A DNA stretch of 23,518 nt. It comes from Bacteriovoracaceae bacterium UBA6144 (GTDB lineage Bacteria > Bdellovibrionota > Bacteriovoracia > Bacteriovoracales > Bacteriovoracaceae). Where the stretch lies: contig DIVA01000117.1 in assembly GCA_002435705.1 (NCBI GenBank), forward strand, positions 11,933-35,450. Reading direction: 5' to 3'. The notes under the pieces are model-generated. The model saw only the letters and a list, made by a program, of their open reading frames with translations. It did not search any database and had not been told where the DNA came from. Both the position numbers and the translations under genes were made by a program. This document shows, piece by piece, positions 1-8,114 of this stretch (position 1 is the first letter of the stretch; every line of letters starts with the position of its first letter).

Positions 1-399
1 TTGTGGTGAGTGCTTGAGGATCGTTTCCACAGCACTCGAGACGCGCTTAAAGTTCACAGCGTCGAGCACCGCTAATCCGCCTTCAGTCGTCTTCTCTTCT
101 CTTTTCTCTGGTACAAGGCAAACCCAATCAGGTTTGATATGAGAAGCGATTGAAACCATCTCATCCGAGCAGCCCATTTCAAGGTTAAAGAGTTTCTTCA
201 TTCCCCTACACACAGCTTGGACGGCTGGCACATCAGCGTCTTGAATATGCCTGCGGTCTTCGCGCAGATGAATCGTGATCTGATCTGCTCCGGCCTTGAG
301 TGATAATTCTGCCGCTCGCTCAATGTTCGGGTAGCTCTCGCCTCGCTGCTGGCGCAGGGTTGCCACGTGATCAATATTTACACCTAAACGAGGACGCAT
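1..399 (-). CDS. pdxJ: PdxJ, pyridoxine 5'-phosphate synthase (3' part cut by window edge)
   Basis: Vitamin B6 enzyme that condenses 1-deoxyxylulose 5-phosphate with 3-amino-2-oxopropyl phosphate to give pyridoxine 5'-phosphate in the cytoplasm. The 133 visible residues start MRPRLGVNIDHVATLRQQRG, the diagnostic PdxJ N-terminus. They continue with an ITIHLREDRRHIQD segment and an NLEMG strand, the order expected of this TIM-barrel family (usual length about 240 residues), so roughly 100 C-terminal residues lie outside the window. The ATG is at 399-397, only 4 nt past the glmM stop, so it is the distal gene of the cdaA-ybbR-glmM operon and probably translationally coupled. In many proteobacteria acpS follows pdxJ; that cannot be seen here. 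Identification is firm; only the end is missing. Confidence 0.95.
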   Translation of the reverse strand, partial: MRPRLGVNIDHVATLRQQRGESYPNIERAAELSLKAGADQITIHLREDRRHIQDADVPAVQAVCRGMKKLFNLEMGCSDEMVSIASHIKPDWVCLVPEKREEKTTEGGLAVLDAVNFKRVSSAVETILKHSPQ

Positions 400-403
400 A
401 AAT

Positions 404-1765
404 TTAGCCTAGTTGTTTAGCCACAACATCTTTCAGTTGGTGACAAATCTTTTTTACGAGTTCTGCGTTTTGCCCTTCAACCATCACCCGCGCCAGATGC
501 TCTGTGCCTGAGTAGCGCAGAAGCAAGCGACCAGTGCCTTGAAGTTCTTTCTCAGCTTCTTTGACTGCCGCCTGAATGGCCGGAACGTCTTCAAATGGTT
601 TTTTATGAGCGATCACCGTATTGAGAAGCATCTGTGGATAGAGTTCCACTTCCCCTGCCAGCTCACTTAACTCTTTTTTATAAAACTTCATCGCCTCGAT
701 GACTTTCAGAGCGGCAAGGATTCCATCTCCTGTGGTGGAGTGTTTTTTAAATACTAAATGTCCAGAAGGCTCACCTCCAAACACCGCTCCTGAAGAGCGC
801 ATCTGTTCTACAATATAGCGATCCCCCACCTGTGTGCGATGTAGAGTCATGCCATGCTTCTTCAGATAAACTTCTAGCCCAAAATTACTCATGACCGTGC
901 CGATCACTTCGTTGCCCGTATCAAGTTGACCAGAATCTTTAAGAAAGCGCGCACAAAGGCCGATGATCTTATCGCCATCAACGATGGCCCCTGTCTTATC
1001 AATCAGGACTAAGCGATCAGCATCTCCGTCCACACAGACACCAAGGTCTGCGCGAAACTTCACCACTTGCTCAGCACAATTGAGCGGGAAAAGCGCCCCA
1101 CAGTTTTTATTAATATTGTGCCCATTAGGCTCTTTACCAATAGAGATCACTTCAGCGCCAAGTTCTTCGAACACCTGGGGTGCGAGCTTATAGCCTGCTC
1201 CATTAGCTCCATCGACAACAATCCGCAAACCTTCTAATGAGTAGTGGGGATTAAACGCAGATTTTGCATGGACGATATAGCGACCAATCACCTCATCGAG
1301 ACGTTTGGCATTTCCCAGCTCCGTTCCGGTCTTAGAAGGAATAAGTCCTGGATTCAAAATCATCCGCTCCAACTCAAGCTCCACTTCATCGGCAAGCTTA
1401 TGACCGGTGCGGTCGAAAATTTTAATACCGTTATCCTCGAAAGGATTGTGACTGGCCGAAATCATCACTCCTGCATCCGCACGCATGCTGGTAGTGACAA
1501 AAGCCACACCCGGCGTCGGTAGAGGGCCGGTAAGAATAGCACGACCGCCCTGTGAACACACACCCGCGGAAAAAGCCTGCTCGAGCATGTAGCACGACAG
1601 ACGCGTATCTTTGCCAATAATGATCACCGGTTTCTTGCCCGAATTCTTTTGAAAGTAGTGAGTAACAGCTCGGCCCAGGGCCATGGCGACTTCACCAGTC
1701 ATGGGGTGAACATTGGCCTTGCCACGGATGCCATCGGTACCAAAAAGTTTTCTTGTCTCAGACAT
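404..1765 (-). CDS. glmM: GlmM, phosphoglucosamine mutase
   Basis: Interconverts glucosamine-6-phosphate and glucosamine-1-phosphate, the step feeding UDP-GlcNAc for peptidoglycan and LPS. The 453 residues match the usual length (about 445-450). Visible motifs are FGTDGIRG at 8-15, the phosphoserine loop SASHNP at 103-108 (catalytic Ser105), the metal loop DGDADR at 246-251, the sugar loop GGEPSGH at 330-336 and the phosphate loop RYSGTEH near 418. The last differs from the common RPSGTEP at two prolines; the core R-S-G-T-E is intact. The ATG at 1765 is preceded by an AGAGGT ribosome site at good spacing. It follows cdaA and ybbR with a 37-nt gap, the conserved order in which CdaA can contact GlmM in Firmicutes. 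Whether that control exists here is inference. Confidence 0.96.
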   Translation of the reverse strand: MSETRKLFGTDGIRGKANVHPMTGEVAMALGRAVTHYFQKNSGKKPVIIIGKDTRLSCYMLEQAFSAGVCSQGGRAILTGPLPTPGVAFVTTSMRADAGVMISASHNPFEDNGIKIFDRTGHKLADEVELELERMILNPGLIPSKTGTELGNAKRLDEVIGRYIVHAKSAFNPHYSLEGLRIVVDGANGAGYKLAPQVFEELGAEVISIGKEPNGHNINKNCGALFPLNCAEQVVKFRADLGVCVDGDADRLVLIDKTGAIVDGDKIIGLCARFLKDSGQLDTGNEVIGTVMSNFGLEVYLKKHGMTLHRTQVGDRYIVEQMRSSGAVFGGEPSGHLVFKKHSTTGDGILAALKVIEAMKFYKKELSELAGEVELYPQMLLNTVIAHKKPFEDVPAIQAAVKEAEKELQGTGRLLLRYSGTEHLARVMVEGQNAELVKKICHQLKDVVAKQLG

Positions 1766-1802
1766 ATATTTACCTCTCGTATAATGGGAAGTTTACCAGA
1801 GG

Positions 1803-2714
1803 CTAGCGAGGCTCCACAAGAACTCTCTTTGGACGGATCTCAATCAAGTGAAGTCGGGGCGGAAGTACTGCGCGCAGCTCCACTTCGACTCTGCCCTTAG
1901 TATTCTCAGGAATCTCGGCCCATACCTGAACATTTAGATCCCTCTTATCCACTCGACGTATCACATCCATCGGCGCCCATAGAATCAGCTCCACTTCCCG
2001 CTGACGCACAAGCTCCCCTTCTCCTAAAAGCCTGACAGGAATCTTATCCAAGACAAGGTTGGAGCGACGGGCCTTGAGGTTGTATCTAAGCTGCGGGGAG
2101 ATACCGTCTGCAATGACAATCCTCTCGTCAGGAAGATTCCAATCGAGCGTGAGGCTGGTTTGGCCAAAAAGTGACTCGATTTCAATCGATCGTGCACTGA
2201 TCTCTTTGATCTTGGACAGCACACTGCGAGGACCGGTCACTTCAACTTCTTTTGGGATCACGCGAACATCTTCTAGAATCAAATCAGTGGGGATATCCCC
2301 GATCAAGGGGGCTTTGACAGTGAGAATCTTTGTGACTTTTCTTTCGAGTTTTAAATTTAAAACCCGCGGACTTACTTTTTCGGCCTTAATACCAAATGGA
2401 AGAATCAGCTCATCAAGCTTGATGGGAATGCTCGGACGATTATTATCCCGATAGGGAGATTTTGTGAGATCAATCGTGAGCTTTTCCTCTCGGTCAATCA
2501 CTGAGCGCATGAATGTCCGTGGTCCCTCTAGTGTAATCGTCACCTCTTGCACCGGTTTTGACTGAAACACCATATGATCGGGCAGGATATATTGAACGGT
2601 AAATGTCTTATCAATCGTTGAACGTGCAGCATTCAGCACATAAAACCAAAGGACTATCGCTGTCAGTAATGAAAAAAGTCTTAAGGTATACTTGGTGGAG
2701 CTGATCTTTATCAT
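1803..2714 (-). CDS. cdaR: YbbR-domain membrane protein (CdaR-like)
   Basis: Probable membrane-anchored regulator of the diadenylate cyclase. The 303 residues have one N-terminal membrane segment (about 10-28), then an extracytoplasmic part made of three YbbR-like repeats (about 35-120, 127-205 and 222-300), each carrying V-x-[VI]-x-GP or similar strand signatures such as VTITLEGPRT and VEVTGPRS. CdaR of Firmicutes has four such repeats after one membrane helix, so this is a shorter version. Its ATG overlaps the cdaA stop codon as ATGA (2712-2716), a typical coupling for partners made in equal amounts. The family name follows from the YbbR repeats and from the cdaA-glmM context; regulation of CdaA has not been shown in this lineage. 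Confidence 0.85.
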   Translation of the reverse strand: MIKISSTKYTLRLFSLLTAIVLWFYVLNAARSTIDKTFTVQYILPDHMVFQSKPVQEVTITLEGPRTFMRSVIDREEKLTIDLTKSPYRDNNRPSIPIKLDELILPFGIKAEKVSPRVLNLKLERKVTKILTVKAPLIGDIPTDLILEDVRVIPKEVEVTGPRSVLSKIKEISARSIEIESLFGQTSLTLDWNLPDERIVIADGISPQLRYNLKARRSNLVLDKIPVRLLGEGELVRQREVELILWAPMDVIRRVDKRDLNVQVWAEIPENTKGRVEVELRAVLPPRLHLIEIRPKRVLVEPR

Positions 2715-3517
2715 CAGTTCACTCCTAAGCGCACTGGAGTCATGGCAGTCTTCCCACCCAAAAGTAGTTTCTCGCGCAGTTTTTTTCGAAGTGTATTCTC
2801 ATCACTCACGACCTCAAAAAGACCTTCGTGGCAGACCTGAATCTTACCAGTCTCCTCTGAGACCACCACCACCACGGCATCTGAAACTTCAGTAATCCCT
2901 AAAGCCGCGCGATGGCGAGTTCCGAAGTGACGATCGACATCGCCAGATTTAGAAAGTGGTAAGAAGCAACCTGCAGACTGGAGCTTCCCATCATAAATAA
3001 TCACAGCTCCATCATGCAGAGGTGATTTAGATTGAAACAAAGCATAGAGGACATCGGCATGAATGCGGGCATCCAAGCGTGTCCCAGTCAGAGAGTAGTT
3101 CAATAATCCGTGATTTTTTTCAAACACAATCAATGCGCCGGTGCGTTCACGGGAAAGCCTCTGAGAGGCAATCACAACCTCTTCGATCTGTTGATCCAAA
3201 CGACCCTTGGCATTTTTTCCAATGATTTTAGTTCCACCGAAGGCAGCCAGAGCGCTTTTGATTTGATCTTGAAAAAGAACAATCACGAGAATAAATAAGT
3301 AATCAAAAAATAACTGTAAGATCCAACTGAGAGCGTGCAACTCATAGGTGCTGGCGCCGAACCATAAGAGCGCCATCGCCGCAAGACCAATCAGCATTTG
3401 CACCGCTCGCGTTCCTTGCACGATGAGAAGTATTCGGTAAATGATCACCGAAACAAGTAGAACATCTACTAGATCAATCACACGTAAATTATTAAGGAAG
3501 GGAATAATATCCTTCAA
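2714..3517 (-). CDS. cdaA: CdaA, membrane diadenylate cyclase (c-di-AMP synthase)
   Basis: Makes the second messenger cyclic di-AMP from two ATP. The 267 residues show three N-terminal hydrophobic helices (about 14-33, 37-56 and 63-82), then a DAC domain with the catalytic DGA at 169-171 (LHDGAVIIYDG) and the RHR at 201-203 (GTRHRAALGITE), the two signature motifs of the family. Length and layout equal CdaA/YbbP. The start is TTG at 3517, supported by an AAGGATGAG ribosome site 7 nt upstream; no competing in-frame ATG lies close. First of cdaA-ybbR-glmM-pdxJ. Upstream, 73 nt away, ends a PilZ-GAF-AAA regulator gene with a hairpin over its stop codon, so the cdaA operon may have its own promoter in that gap or be read through. 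Confidence 0.95.
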   Translation of the reverse strand: MKDIIPFLNNLRVIDLVDVLLVSVIIYRILLIVQGTRAVQMLIGLAAMALLWFGASTYELHALSWILQLFFDYLFILVIVLFQDQIKSALAAFGGTKIIGKNAKGRLDQQIEEVVIASQRLSRERTGALIVFEKNHGLLNYSLTGTRLDARIHADVLYALFQSKSPLHDGAVIIYDGKLQSAGCFLPLSKSGDVDRHFGTRHRAALGITEVSDAVVVVVSEETGKIQVCHEGLFEVVSDENTLRKKLREKLLLGGKTAMTPVRLGVN

Positions 3518-3576
3518 CGACTCATCCTTGTCATAGCTTTAAGATATTATCGGCTAACTAAGAGAAAGAAGTAAGA

Positions 3577-3603
3577 GAAGACCGCAATTATTATGCGGCC
3601 TTC
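3577..3603 (-). terminator. Hairpin spanning the stop codon of the PilZ-GAF-AAA gene
   Basis: Two 10-nt arms, 3577-3586 and 3594-3603, pair with one G-U wobble around a 7-nt loop that holds the TAA stop (3591-3593). On the minus strand it is followed by TCTTACTTCTTTC, a broken T tract. It could be a weak terminator or attenuator between the regulator gene and cdaA, letting part of the transcription through. Confidence 0.45.
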
Positions 3604-5522
3604 TTTTGGTCTTTTGGTTGAGATTTAATTTGCTCAAGTATCTCATCACTTTGCAGGAGTTTTTTCCGCAGGGCCTCGCGAGAAATACCCATCGTGAGTG
3701 CAGCCTTAGACTTATTGCCCTTGTGACGCTTAATCTCAGAGAGAATCATCTCACGCTCAACTAGTGCCACGCGGTCTTTAAGAGGAAAATTTGCATCATC
3801 TGCATGAGGGATGTGATCGAGCTGACAGCCACCCTGCTTGGACATATCAAGCACTGGAGTTGTTTTGTTCCCAAGCTCCGTGATGATATGGGTTTTAGGG
3901 TTATAAAGAACTGCTTTCTCTATCACTTGCTCCAACTCCGCCACGTTACCAGGCCAGTTGTAGTTTTGAATCATCTCGCGCAACTCAGGAGAGAATTCCT
4001 TCAAGAGGAGTCCCTGCTTGCGGCATTCTTTTCTTAAAAAATAAGCCGTTAAATCTTCTAGATCTGCTTTTCTTTTTCTCAGAGGTTCAATAGAGATGTG
4101 GCTGGCCCCAAAATAATGAAGGAGATCGGGATTAAATTTATTCTCTCCAACCAAAACTTCAAGTTCCATTGAAGACGTTGCCATGACTCGCACATCAAGG
4201 CTGATGGTGGAGTTCGGTACTCGACGCTCCGTCAAGCACTGGAGAAGCTTCGTTTGAACTCTCAGAGGCATATAACCGATTTCACCAAAGACGATTGAAC
4301 CACCCACACAGGCCTCGAGCTTTTCATACATTTGAGCTTCAAGATCCTGTTCATCGATACCTTGGCAGTTGATCATGTGATAAGGCTTCAAACCTCTTTT
4401 CCCCTCGGCATGCATAATACGAGCTAAGAGGCGCTTCCCGTTACCTGACTCACCTGTGATGACCAGAGGAGAGTCTATGTCTTTGAGCTTCATGATCGAT
4501 TTACGTACTTCGCCCGTGACTTGCGAGCGACCAATCCACGCATGCTCACGGTCATAAGGAGTCGAGAATCTTCTGATGAGAGATTTCTCAGAAATCGGAT
4601 TGTAGTTATGAAACACAGATGAGCAGATCAGGCCCAAAACTTTCATGGTTTTTTCATCTTCAGCAGTGAAGCGGTCTTCGTTTCGCTTATTGAGGATCTC
4701 GATCACACCAATAATCTTATCTTCACGGTTATGAATCGGGGCACAGATGATGCTTTTGGTTTGATAGCCCGTCACTTTATCAATTTCTTCAGAGAAGCGA
4801 ACTTTATCTGTTTTGCAATCGATATTCAAAGCAATCCCTGTGGTGAACACAGAGCCAGCTATTCCTTTACGATAATCAAACTTCAAGAGATCTTTATCAA
4901 TACCCAAAGCCGCCGCAGCTTCGAGTTCATTCGTGTCCGGGTTGATCAAAAAGATCGTCGCACGCTGAGCATTTAAAATACGAGTAATCTCTTCTAGCAT
5001 GCTCTCGATAAACTTCTCTTTATTCCCAAACTGAGTGATGTCTTTGAAAAGTGAAAGAAGCAGTGAAAACATCTCAAAGCCCTCTTCAGCAGAAGAGAAT
5101 CTCTCAGTCAGAGCAAGCTTTGTTAAACTCTCACGTAGTCTTTCAGGAGGAAGGCTCATGACATATTGCTCGATGAAGCGCTTCATTTGCGGATAGTCTT
5201 CTTTATCAATTTCACAGCCATAATTCATCTGCTCACCTTCGAAGGAGCCTTTTACACTCCAGGCACGCACGATTGTGGCCGTGAATTCATGACGAAAACG
5301 TTTGAACTGAATCGAGCATCGAATCTCTTCACCAACAGCAAAACGAGCATCAGTTGAAAAGCCCATACCCGTAAGTGAGACGTCTTGAAACTTAAGTTTC
5401 TCCACCGGCCTGAACTTACCCATCTCATCTTCTTGCTCAACCAAGAAGAGAACATCATCTCTACTTTCTACAGGTACGCGAAAAGATTGATAGTATTTAA
5501 ATTCAGCAAGACTGGTGAGCAT
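3591..5522 (-). CDS. PilZ-GAF-AAA+-Fis regulator with degenerate ATPase core
   Basis: Multi-domain regulator of 643 residues (numbering from ATG 5522). PilZ-like domain at about 35-125 with the DVSLTG signature (second half of the c-di-GMP motif; the preceding R-x-x-x-R is not clear). GAF domain at about 164-306 (RATIFLIN, GIAGSVFTTG, APIHNREDKIIGVIEILNK). NtrC-type AAA+ at about 319-540 and a Fis-type helix-turn-helix at about 589-626 (NKSKAALTMGISREALRKKL). The AAA+ part resembles enhancer-binding proteins (GESGNGKR, YNWPGNVAELEQVIE), but the GAFTGA loop is deleted, Walker B reads SIVFGE instead of LFLDE, and both usual arginine-finger positions (FREDLYYRL) are changed to FNPDLLHYF. It therefore should not remodel sigma-54 polymerase and may act as a plain DNA-binding sensor. 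An ATG with AAAGGGG upstream is preferred over the TTG at 5540, which would put that site inside the gene. It lies directly upstream of cdaA. Confidence 0.85.
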   Translation of the reverse strand: MLTSLAEFKYYQSFRVPVESRDDVLFLVEQEDEMGKFRPVEKLKFQDVSLTGMGFSTDARFAVGEEIRCSIQFKRFRHEFTATIVRAWSVKGSFEGEQMNYGCEIDKEDYPQMKRFIEQYVMSLPPERLRESLTKLALTERFSSAEEGFEMFSLLLSLFKDITQFGNKEKFIESMLEEITRILNAQRATIFLINPDTNELEAAAALGIDKDLLKFDYRKGIAGSVFTTGIALNIDCKTDKVRFSEEIDKVTGYQTKSIICAPIHNREDKIIGVIEILNKRNEDRFTAEDEKTMKVLGLICSSVFHNYNPISEKSLIRRFSTPYDREHAWIGRSQVTGEVRKSIMKLKDIDSPLVITGESGNGKRLLARIMHAEGKRGLKPYHMINCQGIDEQDLEAQMYEKLEACVGGSIVFGEIGYMPLRVQTKLLQCLTERRVPNSTISLDVRVMATSSMELEVLVGENKFNPDLLHYFGASHISIEPLRKRKADLEDLTAYFLRKECRKQGLLLKEFSPELREMIQNYNWPGNVAELEQVIEKAVLYNPKTHIITELGNKTTPVLDMSKQGGCQLDHIPHADDANFPLKDRVALVEREMILSEIKRHKGNKSKAALTMGISREALRKKLLQSDEILEQIKSQPKDQKKAA

Positions 5523-5587
5523 AGGATCCCCTTTAATCAAATCATCTAGTGCCCATATCGGTTGGCAGTTAAGAAAACTTGAATATT

Positions 5588-6424
5588 TTAGTGGGATGCT
5601 CTGATACTCTGATCAAGAATTAGGCGAGCGATGTTGTAACCGGTTATTTTTTCAAGCTGCTCAAACCCCATGGTGGTATTGAGATCATTTAAATAGAGTC
5701 CTGATTCATCTTCTAGGATATCGAGAGCGAGGTAATCAAATCCGACACTGCCCTTAAACTTCTCTATTAATAAAGAGAGATGAGTTGGGAGCTCCTTGAC
5801 CCACTCCACCTCTTGATTCAAATGAGCATTCGCTTTGCCTTGAGAAGTTGATCGCTTGAGCACACACATAAACTCCCGGCCAATTAAACTCACTCGCCAC
5901 TCATGCATCACTTTTATTTTTGGCTGAATAATAAAATCCTGATCACCCATGCGCCACAGTGTCTCCAGCCACTCCAGGAGCTCTGCCTTCGAACTCAGCA
6001 TATGGACACCGATGCCTCTCTGGCCACGATTCATCTTTAACACCCACTCTTGGTGAGTTGATAAAAAATTCTGAAGCCCGCTGGTCTCTGGTTTTCCACG
6101 AATGCTCATAAAAGGAATCGTCTTAAAACCATTTTGAGCAAGCCAAATCAATTGATGGGCCTTATCCCTCCATCTGAGCTTCAACTCAAGGGAGTTGACT
6201 TGTTTGCCCCAACAGTCTTGATGCAAAAGTGCTGAATAAAACTCATTCATCTCAACTACGGAGAGGCGATTAAGAGTCACATCGAAGCGCACTTGTGGTT
6301 GGTGGGTCAAGACAAGAGTGCTGGGATCAATGACATCCAGACTAAGCTTTAAACGAGTCGCCTCTTCGGCTAAGCGGCGCGAGGCGTAGTGAGAAGGATG
6401 AAGAGATAATAGTGAGCATTTCAT
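5588..6424 (-). CDS. RimK-like ATP-grasp ligase
   Basis: Predicted ATP-dependent carboxylate-amine ligase of the RimK/glutathione synthetase superfamily, 278 residues, cytoplasmic. Visible ATP-grasp signs are WVLKMNRGQRGIGV at 127-140 (ATP lysine and glycine loop), DFIIQPKIK at 163-171, EWRVSLIGREFMCVLKR at 175-191, and the metal-site segment FDYLALDI...LNDLNTTMGFEQLEKITG at 229-262. There the usual E-V-N is D-L-N (Asp247, Asn249), an acidic replacement that can still bind Mg. RimK enzymes add glutamates to proteins or small molecules; which substrate is used here cannot be read from sequence. The gene is divergent from an MpaA-like peptidase, with few bases between them, suggesting shared control and perhaps related peptide substrates. 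ATG at 6424 has no strong ribosome site. Confidence 0.8.
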   Translation of the reverse strand: MKCSLLSLHPSHYASRRLAEEATRLKLSLDVIDPSTLVLTHQPQVRFDVTLNRLSVVEMNEFYSALLHQDCWGKQVNSLELKLRWRDKAHQLIWLAQNGFKTIPFMSIRGKPETSGLQNFLSTHQEWVLKMNRGQRGIGVHMLSSKAELLEWLETLWRMGDQDFIIQPKIKVMHEWRVSLIGREFMCVLKRSTSQGKANAHLNQEVEWVKELPTHLSLLIEKFKGSVGFDYLALDILEDESGLYLNDLNTTMGFEQLEKITGYNIARLILDQSIRASH

Positions 6425-6470
6425 GAATGCTCTATTTTACAAACATCTCGAAGCTTTCTACAATCGTTGG

Positions 6471-7442
6471 ATGAAGTATTTGCTCGTCCTCTTGCTCGTA
6501 AGCTGCACCCTGCCACAACCACTCACCTCACCCGAGGTCAGTGAAGTGACTCTCAACACCACTGAGACACCCACAGCGACAGCCGTAGATCCTGAACCAG
6601 CACCACTGCCCTTACCTGTTTTATCCGATAAGCTCTCAGCTTGGTGTGCTCGCACCGATACTGAATTTAATCGTTATCAATGGGGCAAGAGCCGGTGCGA
6701 AGAATTTAACTGGAACCACGTGAGGAGCTCAGCCCAGGGACACCCTATTCCTTGGGTGGTCTTTGGCACGGAAGAAAATCTTGAGAAAAAAAATGTCACA
6801 CTCATTATGTGCGGCGTGCACGGGGATGAGATCACTCCGATGAAGTTTTGCTACGACATTCTCTATGACCTCAAAGATTTTCACTGGGATTTTTCTGAGC
6901 GTGTGGTGATCGTGGCACCTTTGGTTAGCCCTGATTCTTTTTTCACTGCAAAACCCTCACGTACCAACTCTCGCGGCGTGGATGTAAATCGTAACTTTCC
7001 CACGAAAGACTGGAATAAAGATGCCCTCCGACTGTGGAGCCAAAAATACGGCAAGGACAAACGCCGCTACCCAGGCCCCAAGGCCAGCAGTGAGGCGGAA
7101 ACTGTTTTTCAGGTGAACCTCATCAAACGCTACAAGCCTTCAAAAATCATCTCCGTTCACTCACCTCTGATGATGCTCGACTACGACGGGCCAGCCCTGA
7201 AGCACGACCACTCTCACTCGGCGAAAGACCTTCTTTTAACCATGAGTGAAAAAGCGAAGGGCTACAAAGTGTCTAACTACCCCCACTTCCCAGGCTCACT
7301 TGGAAACTGGGCCGGTAATGAACTGGGGATCCCCACTTATACGCTCGAACTGCCGAACTCTGATCCGCACCAGAGTGATCGCTATTGGAAGCAGTTCAGA
7401 GAGGCCATTCACCACGCGATTGAACACAAGATTGGGCCCTAA
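6471..7442 (+). CDS. MpaA-like M14 metallopeptidase lipoprotein
   Basis: Predicted zinc carboxypeptidase/amidase of family M14 resembling murein peptide amidase MpaA, which cuts the D-Glu/diaminopimelate bond of murein peptides. With the start at ATG 6471 (323 residues) a lipoprotein signal MKYLLVLLLVSC is seen (lipobox Cys12), then a Pro/Thr-rich linker to about 50. Zinc and catalytic residues follow in family order: HGDE (His117, Glu120), VNRNFP (Arg174), SVHSP (His230) and LELP (Glu293). The YPGPKASSEAET segment also matches MpaA. E. coli MpaA is cytoplasmic, so a lipid-anchored version would meet murein directly in the envelope. An in-frame ATG at 6423 would add 16 residues before the signal and is less likely. 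Neither start has a clear ribosome site. Confidence 0.85.
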   Translation: MKYLLVLLLVSCTLPQPLTSPEVSEVTLNTTETPTATAVDPEPAPLPLPVLSDKLSAWCARTDTEFNRYQWGKSRCEEFNWNHVRSSAQGHPIPWVVFGTEENLEKKNVTLIMCGVHGDEITPMKFCYDILYDLKDFHWDFSERVVIVAPLVSPDSFFTAKPSRTNSRGVDVNRNFPTKDWNKDALRLWSQKYGKDKRRYPGPKASSEAETVFQVNLIKRYKPSKIISVHSPLMMLDYDGPALKHDHSHSAKDLLLTMSEKAKGYKVSNYPHFPGSLGNWAGNELGIPTYTLELPNSDPHQSDRYWKQFREAIHHAIEHKIGP

Positions 7443-7542
7443 GCGGCTAATAAGACAAACGCTCCCTTTATTCTTTACTCCCCCCTTAGACATTGCATCT
7501 ATGTTTGGTTACTAAGAGTGCAAAGCTAACAAAAGGATTTTT

Positions 7543-8055
7543 ATGTCAACAAAGCTAATTCTTATGGCACTTTCTATGCTGATCTCTACTTTTGCTCTTG
7601 CAACGATTCCTTGTACAGGTCCTAACGGTCAGGCCGGTGTATCATTGAGTCAAGGTGGATATTGCTACTACTCTCTTCCTGCAGAGGAATACTGCCTCCA
7701 AGGGATTATCACGGAAGAACCAGTCTCAATGTGCGCGGCGCCTGTGGCCGGCGGTAATGGTGGTTATAATTCCGCTGATATTGTGAATCTCTTTGTGGGT
7801 GCACTTAATCTCTCAAGAGCTGGTCGTTTGAATTATAACGATTTCAAAGTTGAGCATGTACAATCACTCATGGGAAATCTTGTCACTAATTTTGTAAAAC
7901 TCGACCGGGCAACATTGAGATCAATCCAAAATAAAAATGACCAATCTCTTATGCAGCTTAACCGCGCAACTGGGAGAGGAGCGGCTCTTCAAAAGAAAGC
8001 CATTCTTGAACAATGGTTTCAAGATATCATTATTCTCGTTCCCAAAAGAGGCTAA
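7543..8055 (+). CDS. Small exported hypothetical protein
   Basis: Unrecognised protein of 170 residues. A clear signal peptide (MSTKLILMALSMLISTFALA, cleavage near residue 20) is followed by a cysteine-containing segment (Cys24, 37, 47 and 59; even number, compatible with two disulfides), a glycine patch AGGNGGYN, and a mostly helical C-terminal half without cysteine. Export and periplasmic disulfide formation are inferred from these signs. AAAGGA precedes the ATG at good spacing. It stands alone, 100 nt after the M14 gene, and ends just before a long inverted repeat that it shares with the convergent hemH-MFS gene. No function can be assigned. Confidence 0.75.
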   Translation: MSTKLILMALSMLISTFALATIPCTGPNGQAGVSLSQGGYCYYSLPAEEYCLQGIITEEPVSMCAAPVAGGNGGYNSADIVNLFVGALNLSRAGRLNYNDFKVEHVQSLMGNLVTNFVKLDRATLRSIQNKNDQSLMQLNRATGRGAALQKKAILEQWFQDIIILVPKRG

Positions 8056-8062
8056 TCATTTT

Positions 8063-8114
8063 CTAACAAGGTGCCAGCCTCTATTTTCCGAAAAAGAGGC
8101 TGGCACCCTGTTAG
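8063..8114. repeat. Near-perfect long inverted repeat between convergent genes
   Basis: Arms 8063-8082 and 8095-8114 pair over 20 nt with one mismatch (A8069/C8108); the inner TTTT/AAAA (8084-8087 with 8091-8094) extends it around a CCG loop with one bulged A. The core ggtgccagcctct is a perfect 13-bp stem. No T tract follows on either strand, so it is not a textbook intrinsic terminator, although its position between convergent genes suits a bidirectional one. The right arm holds the stop codon of hemH-MFS (8111-8113). A 16-nt part recurs inside folC at 23023-23038, so it may be a dispersed genomic repeat. Confidence 0.8.

Noticed and set aside
5523..5540. Upstream TTG start for the PilZ-GAF-AAA protein
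   Set aside because: It would place the strong AAAGGGG ribosome site inside the gene; the ATG at 5522 is at ideal distance from it.
6422..6425. CATG shared as start codon by both divergent genes
   Set aside because: The plus-strand gene more likely starts at 6471, where the lipoprotein signal begins, so the shared start is probably accidental.
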